A stretch of DNA of 44,195 bases from Candidatus Kapaibacterium sp. GTDB taxonomy: Bacteria; Bacteroidota; Ignavibacteria; Kapaibacteriales; UBA4661. Under the pieces are notes generated by a model, which saw nothing but the letters and a program-made list of their open reading frames with translations, was not told where the DNA came from and made no database searches. Position 1 is the first letter of the stretch; the number at the start of each line of letters is the position of its first letter. A program made the translations under genes and the position numbers. Where the stretch lies: the NCBI GenBank assembly GCA_025358765.1, contig JANYIG010000069.1:1-44195 (forward strand). The letters are read 5' to 3'. Positions 1-8,405 of the stretch are shown here, in pieces.

Positions 1-438
1 GCGGAAAAACAAGGTTCTATCAAGGTTTCATGGATGGCGGGCAACCGTTATTATTCCCTTGTGAGTGCGGCGGACAGCGCCACGCAGATATATTTTACAC
101 GCATTGGAGCGGGCGACCCGAATTTTAATCTTCGCAACGAAACCGGCATCATGCTTCGCCAGAAAGCACGGAATCACGTGTTTGCTTCGGTGATAGAGCC
201 GCACGGTAGATTTGACGGTACGCGAGAGTTCTCCGAAGGTGCAACGGGCGTGGTAAGCGGCGTTCGTGTGATTGCGGCAACGGACGAGGGAACACTTGTG
301 GAAATCATCGGCGCGGGCGGCTTACAATGGATGGTTGCTATTGCCAACGGCGCAGCGTCCGAGACGGCTCAACACCGCATGACAGTTGGTGGCGTGACCT
401 ACGAATGGAAGGGAAATTATTCACTTGTCAAATCATAA
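1..438 (+). CDS. PL17-like alginate (oligoalginate) lyase, C-terminal end only
   Basis: The reading frame is open from base 1, so the gene starts upstream and only about 145 C-terminal residues are visible. The fragment is beta-rich, with the segments GNRYYSLVSAAD, GDPNFNLRNE and FASVIEPHG and a final YEWKGNYSL. This pattern is known to me from the C-terminal domain of Bacteroidota PL17 alginate lyases (heparinase II/III fold), which release unsaturated monouronate from oligoalginate. The catalytic alpha/alpha barrel lies outside the window. It is the first visible gene of an operon whose remaining genes process exactly that product; the KdgF cupin follows after 15 bp. The ATG at 34 is internal and not the true start. 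A heparinase-like lyase acting on another uronate polymer is the alternative. Confidence 0.72.
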   Translation, partial: AEKQGSIKVSWMAGNRYYSLVSAADSATQIYFTRIGAGDPNFNLRNETGIMLRQKARNHVFASVIEPHGRFDGTREFSEGATGVVSGVRVIAATDEGTLVEIIGAGGLQWMVAIANGAASETAQHRMTVGGVTYEWKGNYSLVKS

Positions 439-453
439 CAGCGTACAACACCA

Positions 454-795
454 ATGAATCAACAATCAGACGTTTTTATTCACAGCTCCAACGTGGCGTG
501 GGAACAAGCGGACGAGGGTATTGAACGCCAAATGCTTGGTTACGACGGCGAACTCATGATGGTGCGTGTTGTGTTCAAGCGTGGCGCTGTCGGCGTGTTG
601 CATAGCCATCCTCACAGGCAGGTTTCGTACGTAGAAAGCGGCTCATTTGAGCTGGAGATTGACGGCGTGAAGCGGGTGCTGAAACAAGGCGATTCATATT
701 TTGTGCCGCCGAACCTAATTCATGGCGCTGTTGCGCTTGAAGATGCGAGTTTGATAGATGTGTTCACGCCAGCACGACAGGATTTTTTGAAATAA
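454..795 (+). CDS. kdgF: KdgF-type cupin, unsaturated uronate linearisation
   Basis: A 113-residue single-domain cupin. Metal-ligand motifs are visible as HSHPHRQVSYVESG in the first cupin motif and PPNLIHGAVALED in the second, and the tail DVFTPARQDFL is typical of KdgF. KdgF proteins convert the 4,5-unsaturated monouronate released by pectate or alginate lyases into the linear ketouronate (DEH/DKI) in the cytoplasm, a step once thought to be spontaneous. Placement between the lyase end and a uronate transporter supports this role. The gene ends 4 bp before the transporter start, so co-transcription and coupled translation are likely. No Shine-Dalgarno sequence is evident. Confidence 0.88.
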   Translation: MNQQSDVFIHSSNVAWEQADEGIERQMLGYDGELMMVRVVFKRGAVGVLHSHPHRQVSYVESGSFELEIDGVKRVLKQGDSYFVPPNLIHGAVALEDASLIDVFTPARQDFLK

Positions 796-799
796 AATC

Positions 800-2086
800 A
801 TGACAGAATCACAGACAAAGCCACAAGGAAAGAAGCCGATTCGCGGGTTGCGTTGGTACATTATCGGGATGATTTTCCTCGTCACGGTGGTGAATTATAT
901 TGACCGCATGACGCTCTCCGTCTTGGCTCCAACGATTCGAGAAACCTTCGACCTTACGAACGTAGATTACTCGCGCATCGTGTTTATGTTCCTGCTGGCA
1001 TACACGATTTCCCAAAGCGCGATGGGCAAGTTTTTGGATAAAGTCGGCACACGGACTGGCTTTATCGTGTTTGTTTCTATCTGGTCAGTAGCTTCTATGC
1101 TCCACGCTGCGGCTCGCAACGGCATTCAGATTGCGCTTTGCCGATTTATGCTCGGCATTGGCGAAGGTGGTAATTGGCCCGGCGCGGCAAAAGTGGCGGC
1201 AGAGTGGTTCCCCGTGCGAGAACGAGCGCTTGCCATGGCGATTTTTAACGGAGGTTCCAGTATTGGCGCGGTGATTGCGCCTCCGCTTATCGTGTGGATT
1301 ACCCTTACGTTCGGTTGGAAAGCGGCATTTTTTGTTGGTTCTATTTTATCATCTATATTTCTGGTGTTCTGGATTGTGTTCTTCCGCAACCCGCACCAAC
1401 ACCCGCGTCTGTCGGACGAAGAACGAATTCTTATCGAGGAAAATAGCGCAACGGAGACGGAAAATACAACGATTCCACAAAGAACGTGGTTTCAGTTTTT
1501 CCGCATCCGTCACGTCTGGGCGCTTGTGCTGACGCGCTTTTTCACCGACCCCGTATGGTGGTTCTATATTTCGTGGCTGCCGAATTATTTGAAGAACGAA
1601 CGCCACTTCAGCCTTGAACTCATCGGGCTGTTGGCGTGGATTCCATTTTTATTTGCGGATTTGGGAAATCTTTTGGGCGGCGCAACGTCAAGCTGGCTTA
1701 TCAAGCGGGGTTGGAAGGTGGACAAGGCACGAAAAATTGTTATGTACTCCGGATTACTACTTATGCCGGCGGGTGTTATTGCGGTGTTCACTGAAAGTAA
1801 TGCCATTGCGATAGCGGGCATCAGCACGACGGTGTTTGCGTTCCAGTTTTTCAATATTAACTTGCTGACCACGCCGTCGGATTGTTTTCCGAAGCGTGAC
1901 GTTGGCTCCGTTGCTGGTATTGGCGGCACGGCGGCGGGCGTGGGCAGTATGCTCTTTACACTGGCAGTGGGTTATGTCGTTGATAATTTTTCCTACACGC
2001 CAGTGTTTGTGGCGGTAAGCATGTTCGGTCCCGTTGGCGCGGTGATTGTGCGTGTGGTGATGCGGAAAATTGAGCGGGTGGCGTAG
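800..2086 (+). CDS. MFS uronate transporter (ACS family, ExuT-like)
   Basis: A 428-residue major facilitator protein with about 12 hydrophobic segments. The first helix carries NYIDRMTLSVLAP, the usual start of the anion:cation symporter branch (hexuronate transporter ExuT, glucarate and tartrate carriers). The loop after TM2 reads GKFLDKVGTRTG, and TM4 to TM5 carries GIGEGGNWPGAAKVAAEWFP, also typical of this branch. It probably brings unsaturated mono- or di-uronates or DEH across the inner membrane by proton symport. Four bases separate it from kdgF. The exact substrate cannot be read from sequence; the operon points to alginate- or pectin-derived uronate. Confidence 0.85.
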   Translation: MTESQTKPQGKKPIRGLRWYIIGMIFLVTVVNYIDRMTLSVLAPTIRETFDLTNVDYSRIVFMFLLAYTISQSAMGKFLDKVGTRTGFIVFVSIWSVASMLHAAARNGIQIALCRFMLGIGEGGNWPGAAKVAAEWFPVRERALAMAIFNGGSSIGAVIAPPLIVWITLTFGWKAAFFVGSILSSIFLVFWIVFFRNPHQHPRLSDEERILIEENSATETENTTIPQRTWFQFFRIRHVWALVLTRFFTDPVWWFYISWLPNYLKNERHFSLELIGLLAWIPFLFADLGNLLGGATSSWLIKRGWKVDKARKIVMYSGLLLMPAGVIAVFTESNAIAIAGISTTVFAFQFFNINLLTTPSDCFPKRDVGSVAGIGGTAAGVGSMLFTLAVGYVVDNFSYTPVFVAVSMFGPVGAVIVRVVMRKIERVA

Positions 2087-2125
2087 CAAATGGTGGATTT
2101 TTGAATATGATTTTTTACAACATCT

Positions 2126-2884
2126 ATGACAACATTATTTGACTTATCCGGCACAAACGCTCTTGTTACGGGCGGTGGAACGGGTTTGGGGGCTTCGATG
2201 GCGTTTGGTTTAGCGGAAGCGGGTGCGGACATTGCGCTTGTGGTCAATCGTCATGCTGGTTCTGGCGTGGCAGACCGCATTCGAGCGCTTGGGCGGCGCG
2301 TGGTGGAGTTGCAAGCCGATCTTTCCTCGATAACAGCCATCAAGCGCGTGGCAGACGAGGCACGTGAAGGGCTTGGCACGATTGACATTCTGGTCAATAA
2401 CGCGGGCATCATCCGACGAACACCTGCCGTTGACTTCACCGAACATGATTGGGACGACGTGATGGCGGTGAATGCAAAAGCCGTTTTTTTTCTGAGCCAA
2501 GCCGTAGCGCGAGGGATGATTGAGCGAAAACGCGGGAAAATCATCAACATCGCGTCGTTGCTGAGTTTTTCGGGTGGCATTACCGTTCCGTCCTACGCAG
2601 CGAGCAAAGGTGCAGTCGCGCAAGTCACGAAGGCGCTTGCCAATGAGTGGGCACAATACGGACTGAACGTGAACGCCATTGCGCCCGGCTACATGGTGAC
2701 GGACAACACCGAACAGATTCGCAACAATCCAGACCGCATGAAGTCTATCTCCGAGCGCATTCCTGCCGGACGTTGGGGCGCATCGGATGACTTGAACGGC
2801 GCAGTGGTATTCCTTGCGGCGCGGGCATCGGATTACGTGAACGGACATATCCTCACGGTGGATGGCGGATGGATGGCGAGATAA
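2126..2884 (+). CDS. kduD: KduD-type short-chain dehydrogenase (DKII/DEH reductase)
   Basis: A 252-residue SDR. It has the cofactor motif TGGGTGLG near residues 16-23, NNAG near 90-93, catalytic Ser in INIASLLSF and YAASK (Tyr/Lys near 155-159). The stretches DWDDVMAVN, ANEWAQYGLNVNAIAPGYM, RIPAGRWG and the C-terminal NGHILTVDGGWMAR are close to what I know of E. coli KduD. KduD reduces 2,5-diketo-3-deoxygluconate to KDG; related SDRs reduce DEH directly to KDG in alginate degraders, so either substrate is possible. It lies 39 bp after the transporter. Immediately downstream are degenerate 7-bp repeats (2884-2918). Confidence 0.87.
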   Translation: MTTLFDLSGTNALVTGGGTGLGASMAFGLAEAGADIALVVNRHAGSGVADRIRALGRRVVELQADLSSITAIKRVADEAREGLGTIDILVNNAGIIRRTPAVDFTEHDWDDVMAVNAKAVFFLSQAVARGMIERKRGKIINIASLLSFSGGITVPSYAASKGAVAQVTKALANEWAQYGLNVNAIAPGYMVTDNTEQIRNNPDRMKSISERIPAGRWGASDDLNGAVVFLAARASDYVNGHILTVDGGWMAR

Positions 2885-2945
2885 ATTGAGAATAAAGAAT
2901 TGACAATGAAGAATTTTGGTTTCCAACTCAACAACTCAACAACCA
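2884..2945 (+). repeat. Degenerate heptad array plus octad repeat between kduD and the isomerase gene
   Basis: From 2884 five successive 7-bp units begin AATT, AATA, AATT, AATG and AATT (AATTGAG, AATAAAG, AATTGAC, AATGAAG, AATTTTG). They are followed by two copies of the octamer CAACTCAA and a partial third. The array starts at the kduD stop codon and ends about 5 bases before the ATG at 2949. It is of the same GAATNNN type as the array at 8319-8374. Confidence 0.6.
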
Positions 2946-2948
2946 ATT

Positions 2949-3722
2949 ATGAAACAGTATATTTTCCGTAACACCGCTTCCAGCAAAGGGCGCACGGTGA
3001 TGATTACTCCTGAGACTGCACACGACCTTGAATTTTTGTCGGTGGGCAGAATTATTCTCGAAGCCGCAATGGAACCGATTACGCTGCAAACAGGTGGCTC
3101 GGAGTGTATGTTTACGTGTATGCACGGTGCTGGCACGGTGACGGTGGACGGCGCAACGTTTGCCGTGAAGCCGTTTGATGGCGTATATGTGCCGCGCGAC
3201 AGCACGGTAACGATTGCGACGGATTCGGCGCTCGACCTCGTGGAAAGCTCTGCGCCCGTAAGCAAGCGGTACCAAACCCGCCACGTGCGGTTTGCGGACG
3301 TGAAAGACGACCCAAAACTCCATTTTAGCATCGGCGCAGAATCCGCCAGCCGCGAACTGTACCAACTTATCACAAGCAACGTGGAAGCGGGGCGTTTGAT
3401 GTGCGGACCGACGTTTAGCAGCAAGGGTAATTGGACGAGCTTCCCGCCGCACGAGCATATAGACACGCTTGAGGAAGTGTATCTGTATTTTGACATGCCC
3501 GCGCCTGCGTTTGGCATCCAGCTTGCGTACAAAAACACGGGCGAACCGGAAATGATGCTACCCGTTTATGAAAACGACGCAATGGTCGTCAGCCGAGGCT
3601 ATCACCCGAACGTGGCTATCCCCGGACATTCTATCAATTTTTTGTGGATTCTGTGTGCAAAACGCGAGGAAATTGACCGCAAATACGGTGTTGTGAACGT
3701 GCAGCCAGAATTTAAAGTGTGA
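2949..3722 (+). CDS. IolB/KduI-family sugar-acid isomerase (bicupin)
   Basis: A 257-residue bicupin. The ATG at 2949 (MKQYIF) is preferred over the in-frame ATG at 2916, because the extension would be encoded by repeat DNA. The C-terminal cupin has metal ligands in FPPHEHIDTLEEVYLYF and a later GYHPNVAIPGHSINFLW. The position after kduD suggests the KduI reaction (5-keto-4-deoxyuronate to 2,5-diketo-3-deoxygluconate). However, the PPHEH and GYHP blocks look closer to IolB (5-deoxy-glucuronate isomerase) than to the PCHTHERRMEVYFYF block of E. coli KduI as I recall it. The family call is firm and the substrate is inferred from context. The next gene follows after 20 bp. Confidence 0.8.
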   Translation: MKQYIFRNTASSKGRTVMITPETAHDLEFLSVGRIILEAAMEPITLQTGGSECMFTCMHGAGTVTVDGATFAVKPFDGVYVPRDSTVTIATDSALDLVESSAPVSKRYQTRHVRFADVKDDPKLHFSIGAESASRELYQLITSNVEAGRLMCGPTFSSKGNWTSFPPHEHIDTLEEVYLYFDMPAPAFGIQLAYKNTGEPEMMLPVYENDAMVVSRGYHPNVAIPGHSINFLWILCAKREEIDRKYGVVNVQPEFKV

Positions 3723-3742
3723 GGGGTTTCAAAGAAAATATT

Positions 3743-4408
3743 ATGAATCGCACTGACATTCTCAATATCATCATAAACCGCAAAGTCGTAGCGGTCATAC
3801 GCTTGAACGAGGCTTCCCATGCGCTTTCCGTGATAGATGCCGTCGTGCAAGGCGGCATTACTGTCATCGAGGTGACATTGACGACACCAAACGCATTGGA
3901 CATTATCACAGAGCTGACAGCAACAACGAGGGATATTCTCGTCGGTGCTGGTTCCGTACTCGATGCTTCGATGGCAGAACGGTGTTGCAAAGCGGGCGCA
4001 CAGTTTTTAGTAAGCCCGATTCTGCGATTTGAAGTGCTTGAAATTGCCCATGAAGCAAATATCCCCGCGTGTATCGGTGGATTTACGCCAACAGAGCTGT
4101 ACACGGCGCAAGAAGCGGGTGCTGACATCGTGAAGGTGTTTCCGGGCGAGACGGCGGGCATGAACTATTTTAAGGCAGTAAAAGCGCCCATGCCGCATCT
4201 GCGTCTGATGCCTACAGGCGGCGTGACGCTCACGAACGCAGGCGAATGGCTTCAAGCGGGAGCTTGTGCCGTTGGCGTGGGGAGCGCGTTGCTCGACCCG
4301 AGAGCAATTGCCGAACAACGTTTTGATGTTCTGACGGACAATGCACGAACAATTCTTCACTCTATAGATGCGTCAAGTGATGCGTCAAATAAGCACACAA
4401 TTATATGA
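3743..4408 (+). CDS. eda: 2-dehydro-3-deoxyphosphogluconate (KDPG) aldolase
   Basis: About 221 residues from the ATG at 3743 (MNRTDILNIII). The frame is open further upstream to 3719, but that start would overlap the preceding stop. It is a class I aldolase of the Eda family: VVAVIRLN near the start, GITVIEVTLTTP, GAGSVLD, the Schiff-base lysine in DIVKVFPGE, and MPTGGVTLTNAGEWLQAGACAVGVGSAL in the phosphate-binding half. It cleaves KDPG to pyruvate and glyceraldehyde-3-phosphate, the last step of the uronate route encoded here. Its stop overlaps the kdgK start by 4 bases, so kinase and aldolase are probably translationally coupled. Confidence 0.92.
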   Translation: MNRTDILNIIINRKVVAVIRLNEASHALSVIDAVVQGGITVIEVTLTTPNALDIITELTATTRDILVGAGSVLDASMAERCCKAGAQFLVSPILRFEVLEIAHEANIPACIGGFTPTELYTAQEAGADIVKVFPGETAGMNYFKAVKAPMPHLRLMPTGGVTLTNAGEWLQAGACAVGVGSALLDPRAIAEQRFDVLTDNARTILHSIDASSDASNKHTII

Positions 4409-5484
4409 ACGTCGTTTGTTTTGGTGAAATATTGCTGCGGCTCTCGCCGCCCGGCTATACGCGATTCACACAGGCTCAATCGCTCGAAATGCACTTCGGT
4501 GGCGCAGAGGCAAATGTGGCTGCGGCTGTGGCACAACTCGGCGCGGAATCTGGTGTGCGAGGTGTTTTAGTTTCCACCGTGCCGGATAATGCTCTTGGCA
4601 TGGCGGCAATACAGTTTTTCCGTGCGTGTGGCGTTGATACACGCTTCGTCAAGCGTGGAGGCGAACGGCTTGGGCTATATTTTGTCGAAAACGGAGCCGC
4701 CATGCGCCCTTCGCAGGTTATCTACGACCGTCAACATGCTGCTATCACGGAGATACAACGCGGCGATGTTGATTGGGACGAGGTTTTACGGGATGCCGCT
4801 TGGTTCCATTGGACGGGTATCACGGCTGCACTCGGCGTGAACGTGCGGGAACAGCTTCTCGAAGCCTGTCGCACGGCGAAGAAATTTGGCGTGAAGGTCA
4901 GTTGCGACTTGAATTACCGCCAAAAGCTCTGGACACCGCACGAGGCGCGGGAAGCGATGATTCCACTCATGGAATACGTGGACGTATGTATCTCCAACGA
5001 GCAAGATGCGGGCATTTGTTTGGGCGTGGAGGTTGAACCGCACGGGGTTACAGAAAAAACGGTAGAAAAAACGTCAGGAGAACTATTGGAAGATGCCTCA
5101 CGGCGCTTGGCGTTGCAGATGAAGGCGATATTTCGCTTTCAAGCCGTTGCTCTTTCCGTGCGATCTGGCGCTGCAAGCGGGCAACAGACAGTACCCGGAT
5201 TTATCACAAAACGAGCATTATTACTGGACGACGGTGAATGTAGCAACGGTTATTTCTCGAAACAGTACACCTACCAGCCCGTAGAGCATATTGGCGGTGG
5301 TGATGCTTTTACGGGGGGCTTGATATACGGGCTTCTCACGGAACAAAGCAGCCGTGCGGCGCTTGAAATAGGTGGTGATGCTTCGGTGATAAAACAAACC
5401 ATGCCGGGCGACAGCATTCATTGCAGTATTCACGAGGTGCGCCAGCTTATCCAAGGTTCATCGGTTCGCTCTATTATTCGATAG
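4405..5484 (+). CDS. kdgK: 2-dehydro-3-deoxygluconate kinase (PfkB family)
   Basis: A 359-residue PfkB/ribokinase-fold kinase. The N-terminus reads VVCFGEILLRLSPPG, followed by GGAEANVAAAVAQLG (PfkB signature 1 region). GGGDAFTGGLIYGLL near residue 300 carries the catalytic Asp and the anion hole. The substrate-binding stretch DLNYRQKLWTPHEARE is typical of KDG kinases. It phosphorylates KDG to KDPG, supplying the aldolase encoded just upstream (4-bp overlap). It is the last gene of the operon and converges with ldhA 13 bp downstream; no clear terminator is visible in that gap. It is slightly longer than the usual 310-340 residues. Confidence 0.92.
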   Translation: MNVVCFGEILLRLSPPGYTRFTQAQSLEMHFGGAEANVAAAVAQLGAESGVRGVLVSTVPDNALGMAAIQFFRACGVDTRFVKRGGERLGLYFVENGAAMRPSQVIYDRQHAAITEIQRGDVDWDEVLRDAAWFHWTGITAALGVNVREQLLEACRTAKKFGVKVSCDLNYRQKLWTPHEAREAMIPLMEYVDVCISNEQDAGICLGVEVEPHGVTEKTVEKTSGELLEDASRRLALQMKAIFRFQAVALSVRSGAASGQQTVPGFITKRALLLDDGECSNGYFSKQYTYQPVEHIGGGDAFTGGLIYGLLTEQSSRAALEIGGDASVIKQTMPGDSIHCSIHEVRQLIQGSSVRSIIR

Positions 5485-5497
5485 CATTATTCAAAGC

Positions 5498-6514
5498 TTA
5501 TGAATTGAACTTACTCGTTAATTCGTTTTCTGTTTCTTTGCCCGCTGCCCAACAATCCAAATTATAGAATGTTGTATCGGCAATATTTTTCAGAGCAGTT
5601 TCGGTTAAAAACGCCTGATGGCTTGTGATTAAAACATTCGGGAAGGATAACAATCTGGTAATCATATCGTCTTGAAGCACGGTATCTGAAAAATCATGGA
5701 AAAACAACCCCTGTTCTAACTCATAGACATCAAGCCCCAAATAGCCAATTTGACCACTCTTTAGACCATTGATAACCGCTTTCGTATTGACCAACCCACC
5801 ACGACTGGTGTTGATGAGCATAACACCACGTTTCATCTGCATAATCCGCTCTTCATTGATAAGATACTTCGTTTCCGGCACCAGCGGGGCGTGCAGCGTG
5901 ATAATATCGCTTTGGCGGCAAAGTGTCTCCATATCTACGTACTGAGCGCCATACCGTTCGGCGAATGCTGCGTTTGGATATGCGTCGTAGCATAACACTT
6001 TGCATCCAAAGCCATCCAATATTTTTGCGGTAATTTGACCAATTTTGCCCGTGCCAATAATACCTGCTGTTTTGCCGCTCATATCAAACCCAACTAAACC
6101 ATTAAGTGAAAAATTGAAATCACGCACTCTGGTATTGGCGCGAATTAACTTGCGATTCAGTGCGAGCATCAGCGCTATCGTGTGTTCAGCTACTGCGTGT
6201 GGCGAATACGAGGGTACATTGGCAACACGAATACCTAATCGTTTTGCTGCTTGAAGGTCAACATTGTTGTAGCCCGCAGCTCGCAAGGCAATATACCGTC
6301 CTCCTATCGCTGCCCAGCGCTCCAGCACTGGCAGCGAAGCCGTATCATTCACAAAAATGGCTAATGCATCAGAGCCTTGTGCAAGTTCGATAGTCTTTTC
6401 GTTAAGATTCGCCTCAAAAAACGACAGTTGATGCTTGCCATTTGCATGTTCACAGGCTTCCATTAACGGTTTCCGCTCAAATTCATGGGTATCAAAAACT
6501 GCGATATTCATCAC
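5498..6514 (-). CDS. ldhA: D-lactate dehydrogenase, 2-hydroxyacid dehydrogenase family
   Basis: A 338-residue D-isomer-specific 2-hydroxyacid dehydrogenase. GIIGTGKIGQITA is the NAD-binding motif. Catalytic Arg lies in INTSRGGLVN, Glu in the following GLDVYELEQGLFF segment and His in VLITSHQAFLT. The stretch GLFFHDFSDTVLQDDMITRLLSFPNVLITSHQAF is characteristic of fermentative LdhA, which reduces pyruvate to D-lactate with NADH. It converges on kdgK, whose pathway produces pyruvate, but it has its own strand and promoter. The start is MM; either the first or the second Met is possible. Confidence 0.9.
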   Translation of the reverse strand: MMNIAVFDTHEFERKPLMEACEHANGKHQLSFFEANLNEKTIELAQGSDALAIFVNDTASLPVLERWAAIGGRYIALRAAGYNNVDLQAAKRLGIRVANVPSYSPHAVAEHTIALMLALNRKLIRANTRVRDFNFSLNGLVGFDMSGKTAGIIGTGKIGQITAKILDGFGCKVLCYDAYPNAAFAERYGAQYVDMETLCRQSDIITLHAPLVPETKYLINEERIMQMKRGVMLINTSRGGLVNTKAVINGLKSGQIGYLGLDVYELEQGLFFHDFSDTVLQDDMITRLLSFPNVLITSHQAFLTETALKNIADTTFYNLDCWAAGKETENELTSKFNS

Positions 6515-6755
6515 ATTTGCCTTTGCTTAAAAGTTGCTGAAAAAGAAATGTTGCTTTGAGGATGCCGATTGATGCTTGTTATTTTCGGTTAGACATAACA
6601 ATCGTAGCCAATATCTACAATTTTCTCCCCAAAAACTGATTTTTCCAACGAAATTCAGTAAGAACCATTTTTGTCTGTTTGTTGATTCTGTCCGTTCTTT
6701 TAACGATATTACGACGTAAGTATGTTCTTGGACAGTAAATCGTGGTGGACGATTA

Positions 6756-6782
6756 TTCGCTGTTCGCTGTTCACTGTTGAAC
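6756..6782 (+). repeat. TTCGCTG heptad array upstream of the RNA methyltransferase gene
   Basis: TTCGCTG, TTCGCTG and TTCACTG follow head to tail, then a decayed TTGAACT unit. The array ends 7 bases before the ATG at 6790. It is a third sequence type of 7-bp periodic repeat in this window. The rest of the 275-bp gap (6515-6789) between the divergent ldhA and methyltransferase genes is AT-rich with no recognised feature. Confidence 0.6.
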
Positions 6783-6789
6783 TGAATTT

Positions 6790-8310
6790 ATGCGTCTTCC
6801 GTCCCTGCTTGGTCACACAGCACAGCTTTTGCGGCTTCTTTGGAACTCGCCCCGCCCGTCTGACCAGCTCGCTTCAGAATATTTTCGCGCAAAAAAATAT
6901 GTCGGTGCTCAGGACAGGCGTTTTATCTCACAAACCGTCTTTGCAACGTTGCGCGGGCATTCCGCGTTCATGTTTTGCGCGGAGCAGGCGCTCCAAGACC
7001 TTGCTGCCATCCATTTCCTGAAACCAGCCCCCTTAAATAATACGCCGCTTCAAGAACTTGCAAGCGTTGCGGCTTGCTGTCTTGTGGGTAATGCCGTCGG
7101 TGTGGGCAATGTAAGTGAGACGCTCGAAGAACTTTTGGGTTCGGACAGCACCGATATGGATGAACGAGTTCTCGCCATCGGCGCGAGCTTTGCCACGCAA
7201 GCGGGCATAGAACGCGAGCACGGGGTTTTGTTTGCTCGGGCAGTGTGCGAACATTGGGATTTATTAGAAGAAGAATCAAATCTTGTATTAGAGCGCATGG
7301 CAGACGGCGCAACGGATGGAACCGATAGCACGGGGCTTGATGTCCTGGCAATCCGCTTTGCCATGCCCGCATGGATACTCGCTACGTGGCACGAGGAGCA
7401 TCAGGATTGGTTTTCGGCTATAGAGCTTGCCGCTTCTATGCTTGCACCTGCGCCGCTCTCGTTGCGGGTGAACACACTTGCTGCCACGCGCGAAACTGTA
7501 TTGGGCATCTTGAAAGAACAAAACATCAGAGCTCATGCGGGCAGGCTCTCGCCGGATTGCATCATTGTGGATAAGCGAGTGAATTTGACGCAAACGCCGA
7601 TTTACCGCGATGGATTGATAGAAATTCAGGACGAAGCAAGTCAGCTTGCGGCATTTGCGCTTGCGCCGGAGCAAGGATGGCGTATTCTGGACGCTTGTGC
7701 TGGTGCGGGCGGGAAGTCGCTGCATATTGCTACGCTTCAGCGCAATAATGGTGAAATTATTGCCGCCGATATTGAATATCAGCGCTTGAAAGAACTGCCC
7801 TTTCGGGCGCGGCGAGCGGGCATTCGCGGCATTACAACGTTGATGATTGACGCGGAAAAGAACGCAAAAACTCCCACGAATCCAAACAAGCTCCCCAAAA
7901 AACTCGCGCACTTGGAAGCTGCTTGCGACGCGGTTTTGGTGGATGCGCCCTGCTCCGGTATGGGAATTGTGCGCCGTGCACCTATGACTAAATGGCGCTT
8001 CACATCGGAAACACTCGCCAAACACGCGCAAAAGCAATGTGCAATCCTCACTACATTTGCATCCGCCGTGAAGCGGGGAGGAGTACTCATCTACGCAACC
8101 TGTTCAGTGATGCCACACGAGAACCAACACGTTGTGGCGGCGTTTTTGGCAGAGCATCCGGAGTTTGCGCTCGAAGCGCTTGCACCCGCCTTTGCGGAGC
8201 GCCACGCCACGATTCCCTCGCTCGCGCCAGAAGCGGGTTTTCTTACGCTCTTGCCCTCGGTGCATGGCTCCGACGGCTTTTTCCTTGCACGGCTGCGGCG
8301 CGAGGAATGA
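6790..8310 (+). CDS. RsmB/NOL1/NOP2/Sun-family RNA (cytosine-5) methyltransferase
   Basis: A 506-residue cytosolic protein. The C-terminal half is the SAM-dependent methyltransferase: PLSLRVNTL and the pre-motif block, DEASQLAAFAL, motif I LDACAGAGGKSLHIA, motif II region GEIIAADIEYQRL, motif IV VLVDAPCSGMGIVRR with one catalytic Cys, and motif VI ATCSVMPHENQHVV with the second. The N-terminal 200 residues are helical and divergent, in the place where RsmB has a NusB-like domain. Such enzymes methylate C5 of cytosine in 16S rRNA (C967 in E. coli) or tRNA. The target here cannot be assigned. The gene stands alone. Confidence 0.87.
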   Translation: MRLPSLLGHTAQLLRLLWNSPRPSDQLASEYFRAKKYVGAQDRRFISQTVFATLRGHSAFMFCAEQALQDLAAIHFLKPAPLNNTPLQELASVAACCLVGNAVGVGNVSETLEELLGSDSTDMDERVLAIGASFATQAGIEREHGVLFARAVCEHWDLLEEESNLVLERMADGATDGTDSTGLDVLAIRFAMPAWILATWHEEHQDWFSAIELAASMLAPAPLSLRVNTLAATRETVLGILKEQNIRAHAGRLSPDCIIVDKRVNLTQTPIYRDGLIEIQDEASQLAAFALAPEQGWRILDACAGAGGKSLHIATLQRNNGEIIAADIEYQRLKELPFRARRAGIRGITTLMIDAEKNAKTPTNPNKLPKKLAHLEAACDAVLVDAPCSGMGIVRRAPMTKWRFTSETLAKHAQKQCAILTTFASAVKRGGVLIYATCSVMPHENQHVVAAFLAEHPEFALEALAPAFAERHATIPSLAPEAGFLTLLPSVHGSDGFFLARLRREE

Positions 8311-8318
8311 CGGAAGGA

Positions 8319-8374
8319 ATTAAGAATTAAGAATGGGGAATTAAGAATGAGGAATTACGAATGGGGAATTGCTT
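8319..8374 (+). repeat. GAATNNN heptad tandem array
   Basis: Eight 7-bp units in register: GAATTAA, GAATTAA, GAATGGG, GAATTAA, GAATGAG, GAATTAC, GAATGGG, GAATTGC. It lies directly after the methyltransferase stop and before the end of the minus-strand gene at 8406. The GAAT core is invariant and the three following bases vary. There is no coding signal and no hairpin with a T-run, so it is not an intrinsic terminator. Confidence 0.75.
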
Positions 8375-8405
8375 CGACGCGAGGAACGATGAGGTGACGG
8401 GGACG

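Noticed and set aside
2210-2926. Minus-strand ORF of 238 codons opposite kduD
   Set aside because: It is antisense to a well-supported SDR, has no family motifs, and its Arg/His/Cys-rich composition is that of a shadow frame.
8319-8374. Heptad array considered as a terminator
   Set aside because: There is no stem-loop and no T-run; it is only periodic at 7 bp.
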